A DNA stretch of 64,000 bases from Paramyrothecium sp. XJ0827 (Eukaryota > Ascomycota > Sordariomycetes > Hypocreales > Stachybotryaceae), in the NCBI GenBank assembly GCA_020881915.1, contig JAJFPB010000009.1:868001-932000 (forward strand), written 5' to 3'. The notes below the pieces were generated by a model. That model was given only the letters and a program-made list of their open reading frames with translations, made no database searches and was not told the DNA's origin. The number at the start of each line of letters is the position of its first letter. Within the stretch, counting starts at the first letter, position 1. The position numbers and the translations under genes are program-made. This document shows, in pieces, positions 1 to 12,568 of the stretch.

Positions 1-3000
1 CAAAGAACGGCCGGCATGCGGTTTACCCAGGTTCAGGAATACACTAGGAAACTTGGCATTTCTTTGTTAGTGGCATGCCAAGCTGCGTGGGCAAATGTAT
101 TGGCAGTCGGTCAAAAGTCTGACGATATATGCTTCGGCAATGTTGTCAGTGGTCGCACGGCCGATATCGAAGGCCTGGATCGGCTTGTTGCACCATGTTT
201 CAACACGCTTCCTGTTAGGCTGGACCTGTCGGCTTATTCTCAGCATCATGCTCTTCTCCAGTATCTGCACCATCTGAATGGAGAGCTATTGCCTTATCAA
301 TTCACACCGTTGCGTTTGATACAAAGAACTGTCAAGAATCAAAGTCGCGGACTCTTTGATAGTCTGCTCCTTTTACAACAGCCTACCAGCGCTTTGGACC
401 GCTCTTTATGGGTCCTTGAAGATGATTCAGGCGACATGGACATTCCTGTCGTCTGTGAAATTATTCCCAGTCTTGAGGAGGATTCCTTAATCATTAATAT
501 CCATTACGACATCAACACAGTGACGCAAGATATTGCGATAGATCTATTTAATCTTTTCGAACATTTCTTCCAAAAATTCTTGAGCTCGCCATACTCTCGA
601 TATGGGAACAAGACAGCTCTGCCGATCCAACTCGGATCTTCTCTTAGGGAGCTGGCTCCATTAATAGAGGAGGAGACCAGTATGGAGCAGCCCAATGTCG
701 TGAATGAGCATTGGACTGAAATGGAGACAAAAGTGCGGCAAGTACTTTCAGACCTATCCGGGGTGCCGGAAGATAAGGTATCTCGAGAAACAACCATTTT
801 CAAGCTCGGCCTTGACAGTATCAATGCGGTTCAAGTAGCATCGACATTGCGACAACAGGGCTTTGATATCTCTGCATCTGAGGTCATTGAGTCTGCCTCA
901 TGCACATCTATTGCCAACAAGTTGCTACAGAACTCAAGGAGTATGCCGCCCAATGGGGAAACTTATGATCTAAAAATGTTTTCTGAAGTTATTGCGCCAC
1001 AAGTCCACGGAGTGCTACCAGTAGCCGAGGGAATTGAGGCAACACTGCCATGTACGCCGATGCAGTCAGCTATGATCAACTCCTTTATTCAATCAGACGG
1101 ACGGAACTATCTTAATTCCATGATCTACAGGTGCGACGAGGATGTGGAGCTCCATCAATTGACTAGAGCTTGGAAGTTGCTTTGGAACCAGCACCCAATG
1201 CTTAGAACAGGCTTTATTGCGGTGCAGCATAAGCATAGTGCATATGCAATGATAAGGTACCGGGACGACTCTCTTGAGCTGCCTTTGGCAGTATTTGACT
1301 CTCAAGAGTCATACGCTGCTGCGCAATGGGGAGAGGCTGCCCGAGCCTCTCTATTGCGTTCTATGGAGAAGCCTATGTGGAAACTTGCTTTAGTAAACGA
1401 AGATGGCCGCTTTGAAATGCGGCTACTCATGCATCATGCCTTGTATGATGCGGTAACATTGGATCGCATTCTGGACGGGCTATCCCGAGCCTTGCGAGGC
1501 CATGAACGAAATGATCTTGAGGATCTTGAGACTGGCCTGGCAGCAATTATGTCGAAATCCTCCTCAACGGATGAAGAGCTTCGGGCATTTTGGACACAGC
1601 AAGCTGATCGTACCGTCGTCAATAAGTTCCCTGTCATGACCCCTCTACGGCAGAGTACGAGGGCTATCCTTGTCCAGACTATGGCTTCGTCCATCTCCTT
1701 TACCAAAATCCAGGACTTGACGAGGACCCACGGAATATCGATTCAAGCAGCATTGCAAGCGACATGGACGCGTGTTCTAGCTTCATATTTGGGCGAATCT
1801 TCGGTGGTATTCGGCGTGACTTTCTCTGGGCGAACAACGAGCGAGATGCAAAACGCTCCTCTGCCATGCCTGAACACAGTTCCCATTGTCGCCAGAAACG
1901 TGTCTTCCAACAAGGAGCTGGTCGCTACTGCAATGGAGTACAACTCAAATCTGCATAAGTTTCAGTTTTCGCCACTCAGCCTCGTGCAAAAATGGCTTGG
2001 TCATCCTGGGAGCCCTGTGTTTGACACCTTACTAGCTTATCAGAAACTGGAGACGGATCACGAATCGTCAAGACCGTGGCAGTTGGTGCAAGATGAGCCA
2101 GATGTGGAATACCCCGTTTCTTTGGAAGTGATTCCGGATTCCCGCGATAGAGTCAATCTCCGGATCACTTTCCACAGCAGTATCTTGCCCGAGCAACAAG
2201 CAGTACTACTTATTAGACAATTTGACACGATTCTTCAGCACATCCTCAGCTTTCCAGAACAATCAGAAGATGACTTATACAAACAAGAGCCGTCACTTTT
2301 CTCAATCACACCAGCGAGATCGCCGGTCATGGATGCACCGGTTCGCTATATGCATGAGTTTGTCGAACAAGGTGCTTTGAAGCACCCGAACAAGACGGCT
2401 TTCAAATTCGTCAGTGGCTTCAAAGGGGCTCAGCCCATTCAGAAATTATGGACTTATGAAGCTCTGGACCGCCTGGGAAACAGAGTGGCCAACCTGCTAC
2501 TTCGTAAGGTCTCCCCTGGCAGTATCATTGCCATTCACTTCGAAAAATGCCCCGAGGCTTATTTCTCTATCCTTGGAATTTTGAAATCTGGCTGCTCTTT
2601 CGTTGCACTTGACCCCAGTGCACCAGAGGCAAGGAAGGTATTTATTGTGAAAGACTCCAGTGCGCCTCTCTTATTGACGAGCCGTGAGACCAATATTGAC
2701 TTCACGACGCACGGGGAGGTTGTTCGCATCGACGAATCGAGCCTCCAGGATTCCCCGGAGACAAAACCAGACCTTGGTACATGCCTTACACCTGAAAACA
2801 CGTGTTACTGTCTATACACGTCAGGCACCACCGGAACTCCGAAGGGTTGCGAGATAACACACGAAAATGCGGTCCAGGCAATGATGGCGTTCCAAGAGCT
2901 TTTCCGAGGGCATTGGGATGAGAACTCACAGTGTTTGCAATTTGCGTCTCTCCATTTCGATGTCTCTGTGCTTGAACAGTACTGGAGCTGGGCAGTCAGT

Positions 3001-6000
3001 ATCACGCTCGTCTCGGCACCAAAAGACCTGATCCTAGATGATTTAACAGCATCAATCAACCGCCTAGGTATTACGCACATAGATCTTACGCCTAGTCTGG
3101 CACGCCTTGTTCATCCAGATGAAGTACCGAGTCTCTGTAGGGGAGTCTTCATCACTGGCGGCGAGCAGTTGAAACAGGAAATTCTCGACGTTTGGGGACC
3201 AAAGGCCGTCATCTACAATGCTTATGGACCAACAGAAGCAACCATCGGTGTAACCATGTATCAGCGAGTCCCTATTAACGGCCGACCAAGCAACATTGGT
3301 AGACAATTCCCCAATGTTGGCTCCTACATTTTCCGCCCAGGAACTGAAATTCCTGTTCTTAGAGGTGGCACTGGAGAGCTATGCGTATCTGGCAAGCTCG
3401 TCGGCAAAGGTTATCTTGGACGGCCGGACCTAACTGAGGAAAGATTCCCTACACTTGAGGAGTTCAGAGAGAGAATCTACCGTACAGGAGATCTTGTGCG
3501 CATTCTGTACGACGGTTGCTTCGACTTTCTAGGGCGAGCTGATGATCAAGTCAAGCTGCGTGGTCAGCGACTGGAAATTGGAGAGATCAACCACGTAATT
3601 CGCGCAGCCGTTCCCGAAATCAAAGACATTGCAACCATTGTCACACGCCATCCTTCGGTTGGAAAGGACGTCCTAGTCTCTTTCATTGTGGGTCGAGAAA
3701 ACCGTCAAGAGGAGCTTTACCCGCTGCCCGATGAAGGCCTCGCAGCGAGGGCAAAGGCTGCTTGTCGTGCCCGTCTCCCTGGTTACATGGAGCCAACTTA
3801 CTTCCTGCGTCTTCCATATATTCCATTGTCGCCAAACAACAAAGGCGAAATCAAGATTCTGAAGTCCGTATTTTGCGGTCTGTCGCCTGACAAGCTTGTG
3901 GCTTTGACCACGACCAACAAGAGTCACCGTGAGCACATTGATGTCTCACTTTTCGAGACTCTTGTCCTCGAGTTGGCGAAGTTCCTTGATTTGAAAGCGA
4001 CCGATATTAACGAACTGACCAACATCTTCGATCTCGGTATTGACTCCATAACAGCTCTACAGTTGGCTGCGAAACTGAGAGCCAGAGGCCTCCAAAGTGC
4101 TTCACCCACGACTATTCTCCGCAACCCCGTCGTAGGGGATCTGACGCAGGCCTTGGCAAAAGAGGAACCGCGAAGTCTTGTTAATTGGGTTCGTGAGGCT
4201 AAACAATCAATTCGTGCCGTTTCGCACCGATACCGAAGCACTGTCTGCAGGGAGCTCCATATTAGCCCCAAAGATATTGAGTACATTGCGCCATGCTCGC
4301 CTCTACAGGAAGGCATGATATCTAAAGCACTATCGAGTGAGGACGGTGCCTACTTCAACTCCTTTAGGCTCAAGTTGAGTAACACAACCTCCATTGACCG
4401 TCTGAGACAGGCATGGGATAGGCTCGTTTCGTCTCAAGCAATACTAAGAACTGCATTTATCAACACCACGAGTGGATGTGTTCAGGTGGCCTTCAAACAT
4501 GCAAAGGTTGAATGGACAGACTGGCAGTCTATTCCAGAGCGCTCAGCAGAAGAGTATCTGAGAGCGAACAGGTTCAATTGGATGCAAACCAACAGAAAGC
4601 ATGTTACAAAGCCTCTACAAGTCACCTGTGTGGAAAGCGATGGCCGAAAGACGCTCGTGGTTGACATATTTCACGCTTTGTACGACGGAAACAGCTTCGA
4701 CCTCCTGCTGAAGCATCTTTGGACCGAATACTCCACGCAACAAAAACAGAGCTCGCCGCCATTCATCGAAGCCCTTGCATATGGTCCTCTATGGAACTAC
4801 GATCACAGCAAAGAGTTCTGGACCAATCATTTCAAGGACTGGAGTTACTCGCCGATGGGCAAAATCTCTGGATCCGTTGGCAATGCAGCATCATCCGCAG
4901 GTCGGTACGTGCCTATGGAAGAGCTACAGAGCATTCGTAGGAGACACGGTGTGACTCTTCAGTCAATTATCTTGGCAGCGTGGGTATCTGTACTCCAGCA
5001 ATACATCTCCAACGACGTCACTGTTGGCGTGATAGTATCGGGAAGGTCTCTTGATCTGCCTGACGCAGAAAACGTCGTTGGCCCGTTGTTCAACACACTG
5101 CCATTCTTTTGCAGAAGTCTCCCAAGTACCACTTGGACGGCCTTGATTAATTCCTGCCACGACTTTTTGGCTTCCACGGTGGCATTCCAGCATACTCCAC
5201 TCCAAAGCATTCAGAAATGGTGTTCGAAAGGAAGGCCTTTGTTTGACACTTTGTTCATGTTCCAGATTGAGCCAAATAGGGGAGAAGGAAGCCAGTCGCC
5301 TTGGGAAGTTGAAGACGGACCGTCGAACCCCGATTATCCACTAGCAATCGAAGCCGTCCAGACTTCTGAGGGTCAACTACGCGTGTCACTTGTTGCTCAA
5401 GCTAACATTGCGGATGAGACAACACTGTACGGAATGCTGGATCAGCTTGAAGTTGCATTTACATTGATGTCGTCAGATCCGGGGATTCAATTGCCAGAGG
5501 TGGTGAATACTGAAGAGAATTCCTCAGAAGAGCTAGTATTACTGGAAGACCATGACGTGAGCGAAGATCAATTCGACTTATTCGAGTGGACAAAAGAAGC
5601 GGAAACAGTACAGGTGGAAATTGCGAACCTGGCTGGGCTGTCCCCTCAAGATGTGGCACACACAACCACCGTCCTGGAATTGGGTCTGGACAGTATTGAC
5701 CTCATTAAACTATCGTCAAGACTGCGCAACAGAGGCATGGAAATTCCAGCTTCTCTCATCATGAAAGAGCAAAACCTCGAACGAATATGCTTGGCAATAC
5801 AAAGAAATGCTACACAAGAGCAAGACGATAAGTCATCGGACGAACACCTTCAAGAAATAAAAGCGACCTTGTGGGGGCACGTCTCAGATCAGGGCCTTGA
5901 TATGGGGCAGATCGATGCTGTCCTACCTCCCACACCGCTCCAGGAGTCCATGATTGCCAGCATGCTAGAATCAGACTTTGAGTGGTACTTCAATCATGAC

Positions 6001-8898
6001 GTCCTAGAGATAGGTCCAGATGTAAATATCAGGCAGCTCAAGGATGCCTGGACAAAAGTCATTGAGGAATCTCCAATTCTGCGCACCGGATTTTTCGAAG
6101 TCAACACGCCGTCCCTTGACATAGCTTATTGCCAAGTAGTCTCGAAGAGAGGAACTTGCTTCGTGGACCTCGAAGTAACAGACGAATGGAGCGTACAAGC
6201 CGCCATTGAGGACGCAAAGGCTACGGCTGGCAGACATAGCGGAAGGGCGCACCTCTTCCAACTTCGATTCGCGGTCTCGGAAGGCCAAAGACTTGTCATT
6301 GTCTCCATAGCGCATGCGCTTTACGATGCCTGGTCGCTCCGTCTGATGTATGAGGCACTAGAGGCCGCCTATGAGGGGATGAATCTCGTAACAACGTCCT
6401 CGGACAGTTTTCTTGTGCGGGTGCTGGCCTCACAAACGGAAGGAGCAAAGGATTTCTGGGCAGATTATCTTCATGGCGCTCTGCCCGCAATGATCGCTCA
6501 TAGAGGTGCTGAATTACCAACCGAATTGCCCACAGTCTACCGTCACGAGATGGCTGCAAGCGCACGACTGGCGACCATCCAAGAGTTTTGCCGCTCCCGG
6601 TCCATTCAACTCCAGACTCTTTGCCAAGCATGCTGGGCAGTGGTCCTTGCCCAAGAAACAAGGGCTCTCGATGTTGTCTTCGGGGTAATCCTCTCCGGGA
6701 GGGATTTCGAGGGCGCGGAAAACCTCATGTTTCCCACCATCAACACAGTCGCCCTGCGCTGTATTCTTCACGGAACTGTGTCTGGCTTCCTTGCCTACCT
6801 CGAGGAGAGCATGGCAGACATCAGGCAATTCCAAGCGTACCCTCTTCGGAAGGCACAGCTTGCCGCGAGGGTCACTGGACATAACTTGTTCAACTCCCTG
6901 TTCATGCTACAAAAGCCGACCGGCCAAGCTTCCGATCGACGTCTTCTCACATCTATAGACGGGGGATCTGCGGCCCTAGACTATCCGGTTTGCATCGAGG
7001 CTGAGGCCTCCGGAGATGGCTTAGTTTGGCGGGTGGCTTGCCAGTCGTCCTACTTCTCAAACTCGGAGGCTTTGGACGTCAATACTCGGCTGAATCAGAT
7101 CATGACACACATCATGTCAAACGAGTCGGCAGAACTCGTGTCTTGGGTCAATAATGGCGTCTCAATATGCGGGCAGCCAGCTGTGCTTATTCAAGACGAC
7201 ACCGAAGCGAAAGTTATTGAAGCCTCTAATGACTCACACGATGAAAATTGGAATGCGACTTCGATGGTTATTCGAAGAGTTCTCAGTCAGAGCTCCGGTG
7301 TTTCTATGGAGTCCATTCATTTGACTTCCACCCTGTACGATCTTGGCCTTGACTCGATAAGCGCCATCAAGGTCTCGGGACAGCTGCGGAAGGATAATAT
7401 AACCTTGAGGCCAAGGGATCTCATTACAGCCACAAACTTGCAACATATGGCTATCATCGCACTAGACAACCAGGCGCAAGCAAGAGATCCAGGAGACGCT
7501 ATGTCCTGGTCGCCACCCCCGGAGGCTGATGTGGATGCGCTGCTCACTAAGGTCTCTATCTCGAAGCATGATGTACAGATCATCCTTCCTGCTCTTCCAG
7601 CGCAGGTCTATCTACTCGGTATTTGGCAAAACACCAACGGCGCAGTCTTCTTCCCCGAATTCTGTTATCGAGTCAGTGGGTCTTTATCAAGGGACCAGAT
7701 TGGCAAGGCATGGGAGGGTGTTGTTGCCGCCACGCCTATTCTGCGAACGTGTTTCATTGCCACCTCAATTTCACATACTCCTGTGCTGCAAATCGTGCTT
7801 AAACCCGAGAGTGCTGCGCAGAGGCCAAGTCTACTACCATTCGTGATCTTCCAGGTGGCACAGGATAAGGTCAGCTCAACAGGCTGGCTGATCAAGTTGA
7901 GGATCCATCATGCGCTATACGATGGCGTCAGCCTGCCTGCCTTGATGCACCGCCTGGATGTTCTGCTTGGGGGAGGTACCATATCTGGCGATGATTCTCT
8001 GACGGATTGGGCAAACTACTCTATTGCAACATCGCAGAAAACAACCGCCAACGAGAGGCAAATATGCGAACGGGACTCGGAACAGGTCGCATCTGTTCAA
8101 CCATGGGCACATACGGGTCTTGTACTAGCCTCACCTTCTGACCGCGTATCGTATTTGAAGAAGGGTGCCGTGCCAGATATCACTGCATTGCGCAAATGCG
8201 CTGCCAAATGGCATGTCAGCATCCAAGCAGTCTTCTTGACATCATATGCTATGGCTCTATGGAATGCCTCGGGACAACATGGTACCTCTTTTGACGTCCA
8301 GTTTGGCCTCTACGTGGCAAACCGTGCGGACACTGCAGGCTCTCTGCGAACCTACCCAACACTACGCTTCGTTCTCCTCCGGGTCAAGCACGATGTCTCA
8401 GCTGCTCTGAGTGAAACTGTTCTACGGGTTCAACACGACCTGAGCGCTCAAAGCGGCAGTGAGATACGTCCCTGGGACGGCTCGCGCGTCGGCGGGCAAA
8501 TCAGCTCATTCGTCAACTTCCTCAGCCTCCCTGGCATCGAGATGGAGAACACCAGCCAACAGACACCCACCGACACAAACCTAGTGGCAACAGCAGCATC
8601 GGAGCCTGAAGAGAGTAATGCAGATTTTGACTGGAAGCAATTGATGGAAGAAATACCCATCCGAGACACCCTACCGGTTAGTCCCTAAACTGCCCCCCTC
8701 CCCGCTCCCATGCATGATGTGCTAACCGAAACACCACAGCAAGCCATAGACGTCGAAGTCTCTGTGCAAAAGGACGGGTCTCTGGACATTGGGGTGTTTG
8801 GTCCGCGTAGGTGTATATCAACAGAAGGTGCGGCGCAGTTGGTGTTAGACACGGCAGCCATGCTTGAGAGCGTGACCACTCCACAGGGGGGGGATTGA
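1..8898 (+). CDS. Ferricrocin-type siderophore non-ribosomal peptide synthetase, 3' part (5' end outside window)
   Basis: The frame is open from base 1, so the gene is cut by the window edge. A 63-base phase-0 intron at 8677-8739 (GTTAGT...ACAG, branch GCTAAC) removes an early stop, and the last exon 8740-8898 ends in TGA. Visible domain order is C(partial, to ~620)-T-C-A-T-C-T-C-T-C. The carrier serines sit in LGLDSINAV (~810), LGIDSITAL (~4035), LGLDSIDLI (~5685) and LGLDSISAI (~7345). The single adenylation domain (~2330-3860) shows YTSGTTGTPKG, YNAYGPTEA, YRTGDL and a C-terminal NNKGE lysine motif. An A-T-C module followed by two more T-C units, and preceded by T-C, is the published C-terminal layout of fungal SidC/NPS2 ferricrocin synthetases, which assemble hydroxamate ferrichromes iteratively in the cytosol. 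Product assignment rests on this layout; the first two A domains cannot be seen. Confidence in NRPS is near certain and in SidC type is good. Confidence 0.93.
8677..8739 (+). other. Terminal intron of the NRPS gene
   Basis: GTTAGT donor directly after a proline codon, CTAAC branch site near 8722 and CAG acceptor at 8739. Splicing is phase 0 and replaces a TAA at 8686-8688 with 52 further codons, completing the C-terminus of the last condensation domain. Confidence 0.8.
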
Positions 8899-9805
8899 GA
8901 CGTGGCGATGGGGTGGCTAGAGTAAGACGACGGTCTCACAGGAGGACAGGGTGGAGCAACAGGCGAGCGTGTTGATGAGTACACTTGTAGAGAGACGCAT
9001 TGCGCAATAGGTCTTCCTTTTGTTATTTACTCTATGCATCAATATCCTATGTTCATTGCCAATCGACGACCTGGGCCAGTGTACGCCATTCCTTGCTCAG
9101 CTTGCCAACCCAAATGCTCACCACCATCATACGGGTATGCATTCGTCTCTTCATGCGTCTCGCAACCATCTCTCATGCCTCGCGTATCTCATTTCCCTTT
9201 CCAGCATGCCGCCCGTCAGCCATGCCATCCAAACGTTCCTAGTCACACCCACTACCCTCATCACGCCGTCGTCGCGTGCTTGGTATACCCACCTTGTATA
9301 TGCAGAAGCAATGCATTGACCATGATTAAATCCTCAAGTGCATCAAGGAGTACCCCTCTTTAAGCCATTGGGCATGACGGGGCGAAGACGGAAAAAGAAA
9401 ACCCTCTCACTATCCTGATCAAGGAAGGACAACAAGAGTAGTGGCCCTGCTGACAGGCTCTGCCAGCCCAGGATGCCATATTATCGATCCACCTTGGTCT
9501 CCATCACAATATAAGCCGGACTATGTGTCGTCTATCGCACGTGTAGACGATCCCCCCACTGTGTTACCACTCATGATGACTCTAGTGTGGTGTGCTTGGG
9601 TTGTGGATGCTGGGACAAGCCCCCTCTAATCCGGTTCGGTGTGCGGACTGCCTGGCTCCGACTCCCCCTCTGAATTCACCTGGATCTCCCCGCGCGTTGA
9701 TGGCATATCAAGTGAGCGGTTCGCGCGTTCCAAGTCACAGAGATCCCGTCATCGGGGAAATCGTGTGTCAGGTGCGCCTGGGGCGCATGCAGCCAAGCTC
9801 GTGCA
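8899..9805. other. Intergenic, between two convergent genes
   Basis: Holds the 3' flanks of the NRPS gene (left) and the DUF1479 gene (right). Short open frames occur but none has a splice pattern or family resemblance. No RNA gene or repeat was recognised. Confidence 0.6.
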
Positions 9806-12568
9806 TCATACAGAGTAGCCCAGCATAGAGCGGTCGGGGAACAGAATTATGTTTGACAGGCGGATGACCTCAGCCTCAGCGTGGGAACCCGACGTAGAGC
9901 TGGTAAGGCTCTTTGTCTCAGCCTCATTGGCCTCGGTCATCTCCGTGTCTTCGTCTTTGGAGGCCGCTGCTTGCCGGGGGAAGATGGGTGGCGGAGGAGT
10001 GCCTGCGCGAGTTGCTGCGGCTTCCCAAGGCGCCAATCCCATGGCTTGCAGGGCTGCCGGGCCACCCGCTTCGGCAATCTCCTTCTCGCCTGGGCGGATA
10101 TCTGGGTCCTCGATTGTGACACCGCGACCAGAAGAGTCAAAGTCGGGGCCTGGGTGGCCACGCTGGAATGCTTTGCGTTGCCGTGCCAGATAAAGGGCGT
10201 TTGTTTGTGTTAGGGGTGCAGCAGGGATATAGACCAACATGCTAACCTCGTTGGCGTCGCCGGTTGGTGTAGGCGTCTTGAGACCCGGGTTGTTGCTCGA
10301 GATGTGGTAGGGCAAGTCCGGGTGCCAGAAGATGTAATCGCCAGGCTGTAGTGTAGGCAAGGTAATCATGCTGCTGCGAAGGTGCAAATGAGGATGCCAG
10401 TGCTCGGTGATACGCTGGGCGTGGCCGGGGACAGCCCCGTGGATGATCGTGTCTGGACTGCGTTCAAGACGCCAGTTGTCGTGGTGCAGATACGCGTCCC
10501 ATTCAGGCCCCGAGCGAACGCCCGGTGGAGGCGCCGGCGTGCGCGGGCTGAAGAATGGCCGCAACAAGTAGTATGCTGTAGCGAGCTTCGGCGAAGGCAG
10601 GAGCCGTATGATGCCAGGCTCAATGGTAGATAGAGCCAGAACGCCCTGAAACATGCGGAATATGGTGCATGCACCGTATCCGTTATACAGATCCATCGTG
10701 GCCGAAGTACGGCTCGCGCACTCCCAAGGGTCGTAGTCCTCCCAGCGGCCGTGGAACACGTTGTTGTAGGTACCTGCCCGTTGGTAGCCGTCGGGTTCCC
10801 AGCGCTCGAGCGATCCGTTGTCGACTTGGGCAATGATTCCGGCGGAAGACTGCAGAGCGTTGATCCAGTCGTCGGCGGACTGCGGGTTGTCGGCGGGTGG
10901 TTGTACAGGTGGGGGCTGTAATGACTTGATACCGTTGACTCCGCCCTCTTGGTCGCGAGGGAGATTGTTGACGGCATTGTCCTTGTTGGTAGCATTTCCG
11001 TGGATGCGTATGCGGTCCACGTAGGTAATGGGTAGCCGGGTGGCCAAGCGATCATCAGGCGTCGTCTCCCACATCCCCATCATGAAGCGCTGGGCACGCA
11101 GCACGCTCGGGTGGGCACGCGACCGAACCTGTGCGGGTGTCCAGAAGAAGTCGTAGCAGGTCGGGTCCTGAGGGAGCGGCTGGGGCTGCTTGGGCGAGGA
11201 GCCATTCGCAGTCGCAGCAGCGGCGCTCCGGTCCACGGCATCGTCAAGGTACTGGACGGTCTGGCGGACCATGGCGTCGGCGTCTGGCTTAGGCACGACC
11301 TTGCGAATGACGCCGACACCGTAGCGGCGCAGGTCGCGCCCGAAGCGAGCCGTCTGGGCCGGATCGTCCACGTCGGCGTACTCAATGGACGGGATCAGAT
11401 GCGCGCCGAGGCCCTCGATATGCTCGACTTCGGCGCGCAGCGCAGTGATCAGGCGCGCCCAGCAGGCCTCGAGCTCAGCCTCATGGCCCTTGATCAAGTT
11501 TCGCTTGATGCGAGAAAAGCGCGAGGGGAGGGGGACGGGCTCAGGGCCCCAGAAGGAAAACACGAGGCCGTCGTTGTCTCGGCTCATGGCGGCGGCGGAG
11601 GAGGCAGACGAAGACGAGGATGTCGAGGCGGGGTTGTTGTCGCTGGAAAATGCGGAGGTTGTCGCGGACGGCACAGACCTGGATTTGGAGTGATTGACGG
11701 GCTTCTTGGCGGGGATCGAGCTCGACGGCTGGTTGTCAACTATTGAGGCGGCAATGGTGGAGGAGGAGGTGGTGGACGCGGAGGATGAGGCCGTGAGCAG
11801 GGAGGATGTGGAGGAGAGGGACGAGGAAGACGATGTCCGGCTTGCAGCACCACCACCATTACTGCCGCCTCTGCGTCTCAGGCCGCTGCGGGTGGGCGGC
11901 TTCGACGACGAGGACGACGAAGACGACAAGTCGGCGTCGCTTGCGGGAGCTGTTGGTTTTGCGCCAGCCGTGACGGTGGCCAGGGAAGAGGAGGAAGAAG
12001 AGGAGGAGGCGGACGGCGACAACGACAGCGACTTTGACGACACCGACGATAGTGTCGCCGCAGCTGCTGCTAGCGCGGCCGCTGCAGTGGAGGAGGAGGA
12101 GCAGGCTGCGGAGGGTGTCTGGTGTCTGCTGGCTGGCTTGGTAACTCGACCCCCCTGCGTGGCACGATGCGACGACGGTCTCACAGGGCGGGTCGGTGAC
12201 ATGGGCGTCGGTAAGGGTGTTGTGGAGGTGGCTTTGGCGTCCAATAGCGCTGCTCCCAGGGCTGTTGGTGCTGATCCTCCGTCCAACGCTGCGTCTCTGC
12301 TGCCAACGTTCCTCCTGTGGCTCCTGCTGCTGCTGGCCCCATTGTGATATTCGTCTGCTGCTGCTGCTGCTGCTACTGCGGCCGTCGTCGCCGGTATCGT
12401 GGGCCCTGCGAGCGCTGTGGTCGACACCGCCGCCGCTGCTGCCGCCGCCGCTATTCCCGCGGCCGCCAGTCCTCGCGCTCGGTCCAGCATCGCCGGTCCT
12501 GATGCCACTACTGAGGCTGCGTCGTCGTCTCCAGGCTGGGCCGGGATGACAACAGAGGACGTGGCCAT
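9806..12568 (-). CDS. DUF1479-domain protein with long low-complexity N-terminal extension
   Basis: One uninterrupted exon of 920 codons starting at ATG 12568. Residues 1-340 are Ala/Ser-rich homopolymer runs and probably disordered. Residues ~345-850 match the fungal/bacterial DUF1479 family, a group of predicted Fe(II)/2-oxoglutarate-type oxygenases of unknown substrate. Recognisable blocks are PTCYDFFW, YVDRIRIHG, NGSLERWEPDGYQ, YGACTIFRMFQGVL and GDYIFWHPDLPYH. Where many family members have an H-x-D dyad before GS-x-ERWE, this protein reads Gln581-Val-Asp583, so the usual first metal ligand may be absent; a distal His755 is present. Function is unknown. The long G+C-rich simple-sequence 5' half is unlike its neighbours. 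The start could lie further downstream if the low-complexity segment were non-coding. Confidence 0.82.
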   Translation of the reverse strand: MATSSVVIPAQPGDDDAASVVASGPAMLDRARGLAAAGIAAAAAAAAVSTTALAGPTIPATTAAVAAAAAADEYHNGASSSRSHRRNVGSRDAALDGGSAPTALGAALLDAKATSTTPLPTPMSPTRPVRPSSHRATQGGRVTKPASRHQTPSAACSSSSTAAAALAAAAATLSSVSSKSLSLSPSASSSSSSSSLATVTAGAKPTAPASDADLSSSSSSSSKPPTRSGLRRRGGSNGGGAASRTSSSSSLSSTSSLLTASSSASTTSSSTIAASIVDNQPSSSIPAKKPVNHSKSRSVPSATTSAFSSDNNPASTSSSSSASSAAAMSRDNDGLVFSFWGPEPVPLPSRFSRIKRNLIKGHEAELEACWARLITALRAEVEHIEGLGAHLIPSIEYADVDDPAQTARFGRDLRRYGVGVIRKVVPKPDADAMVRQTVQYLDDAVDRSAAAATANGSSPKQPQPLPQDPTCYDFFWTPAQVRSRAHPSVLRAQRFMMGMWETTPDDRLATRLPITYVDRIRIHGNATNKDNAVNNLPRDQEGGVNGIKSLQPPPVQPPADNPQSADDWINALQSSAGIIAQVDNGSLERWEPDGYQRAGTYNNVFHGRWEDYDPWECASRTSATMDLYNGYGACTIFRMFQGVLALSTIEPGIIRLLPSPKLATAYYLLRPFFSPRTPAPPPGVRSGPEWDAYLHHDNWRLERSPDTIIHGAVPGHAQRITEHWHPHLHLRSSMITLPTLQPGDYIFWHPDLPYHISSNNPGLKTPTPTGDANEVSMLVYIPAAPLTQTNALYLARQRKAFQRGHPGPDFDSSGRGVTIEDPDIRPGEKEIAEAGGPAALQAMGLAPWEAAATRAGTPPPPIFPRQAAASKDEDTEMTEANEAETKSLTSSTSGSHAEAEVIRLSNIILFPDRSMLGYSV
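12357..12382. repeat. CTG/CTA trinucleotide repeat inside coding sequence
   Basis: An imperfect (CTG)n tract on the plus strand encodes a polyalanine run near residue 65 of the DUF1479 protein on the minus strand. Similar trinucleotide-rich stretches continue through 11.6-12.4 kb, so length polymorphism between strains is likely. Confidence 0.75.

Noticed and set aside
11111..12347. Overlapping long frames on the plus strand opposite the DUF1479 gene (211 and 217 codons)
   Set aside because: Acidic homopolymer-like translations are the antisense of the Ala/Ser repeat region; they have no domain.
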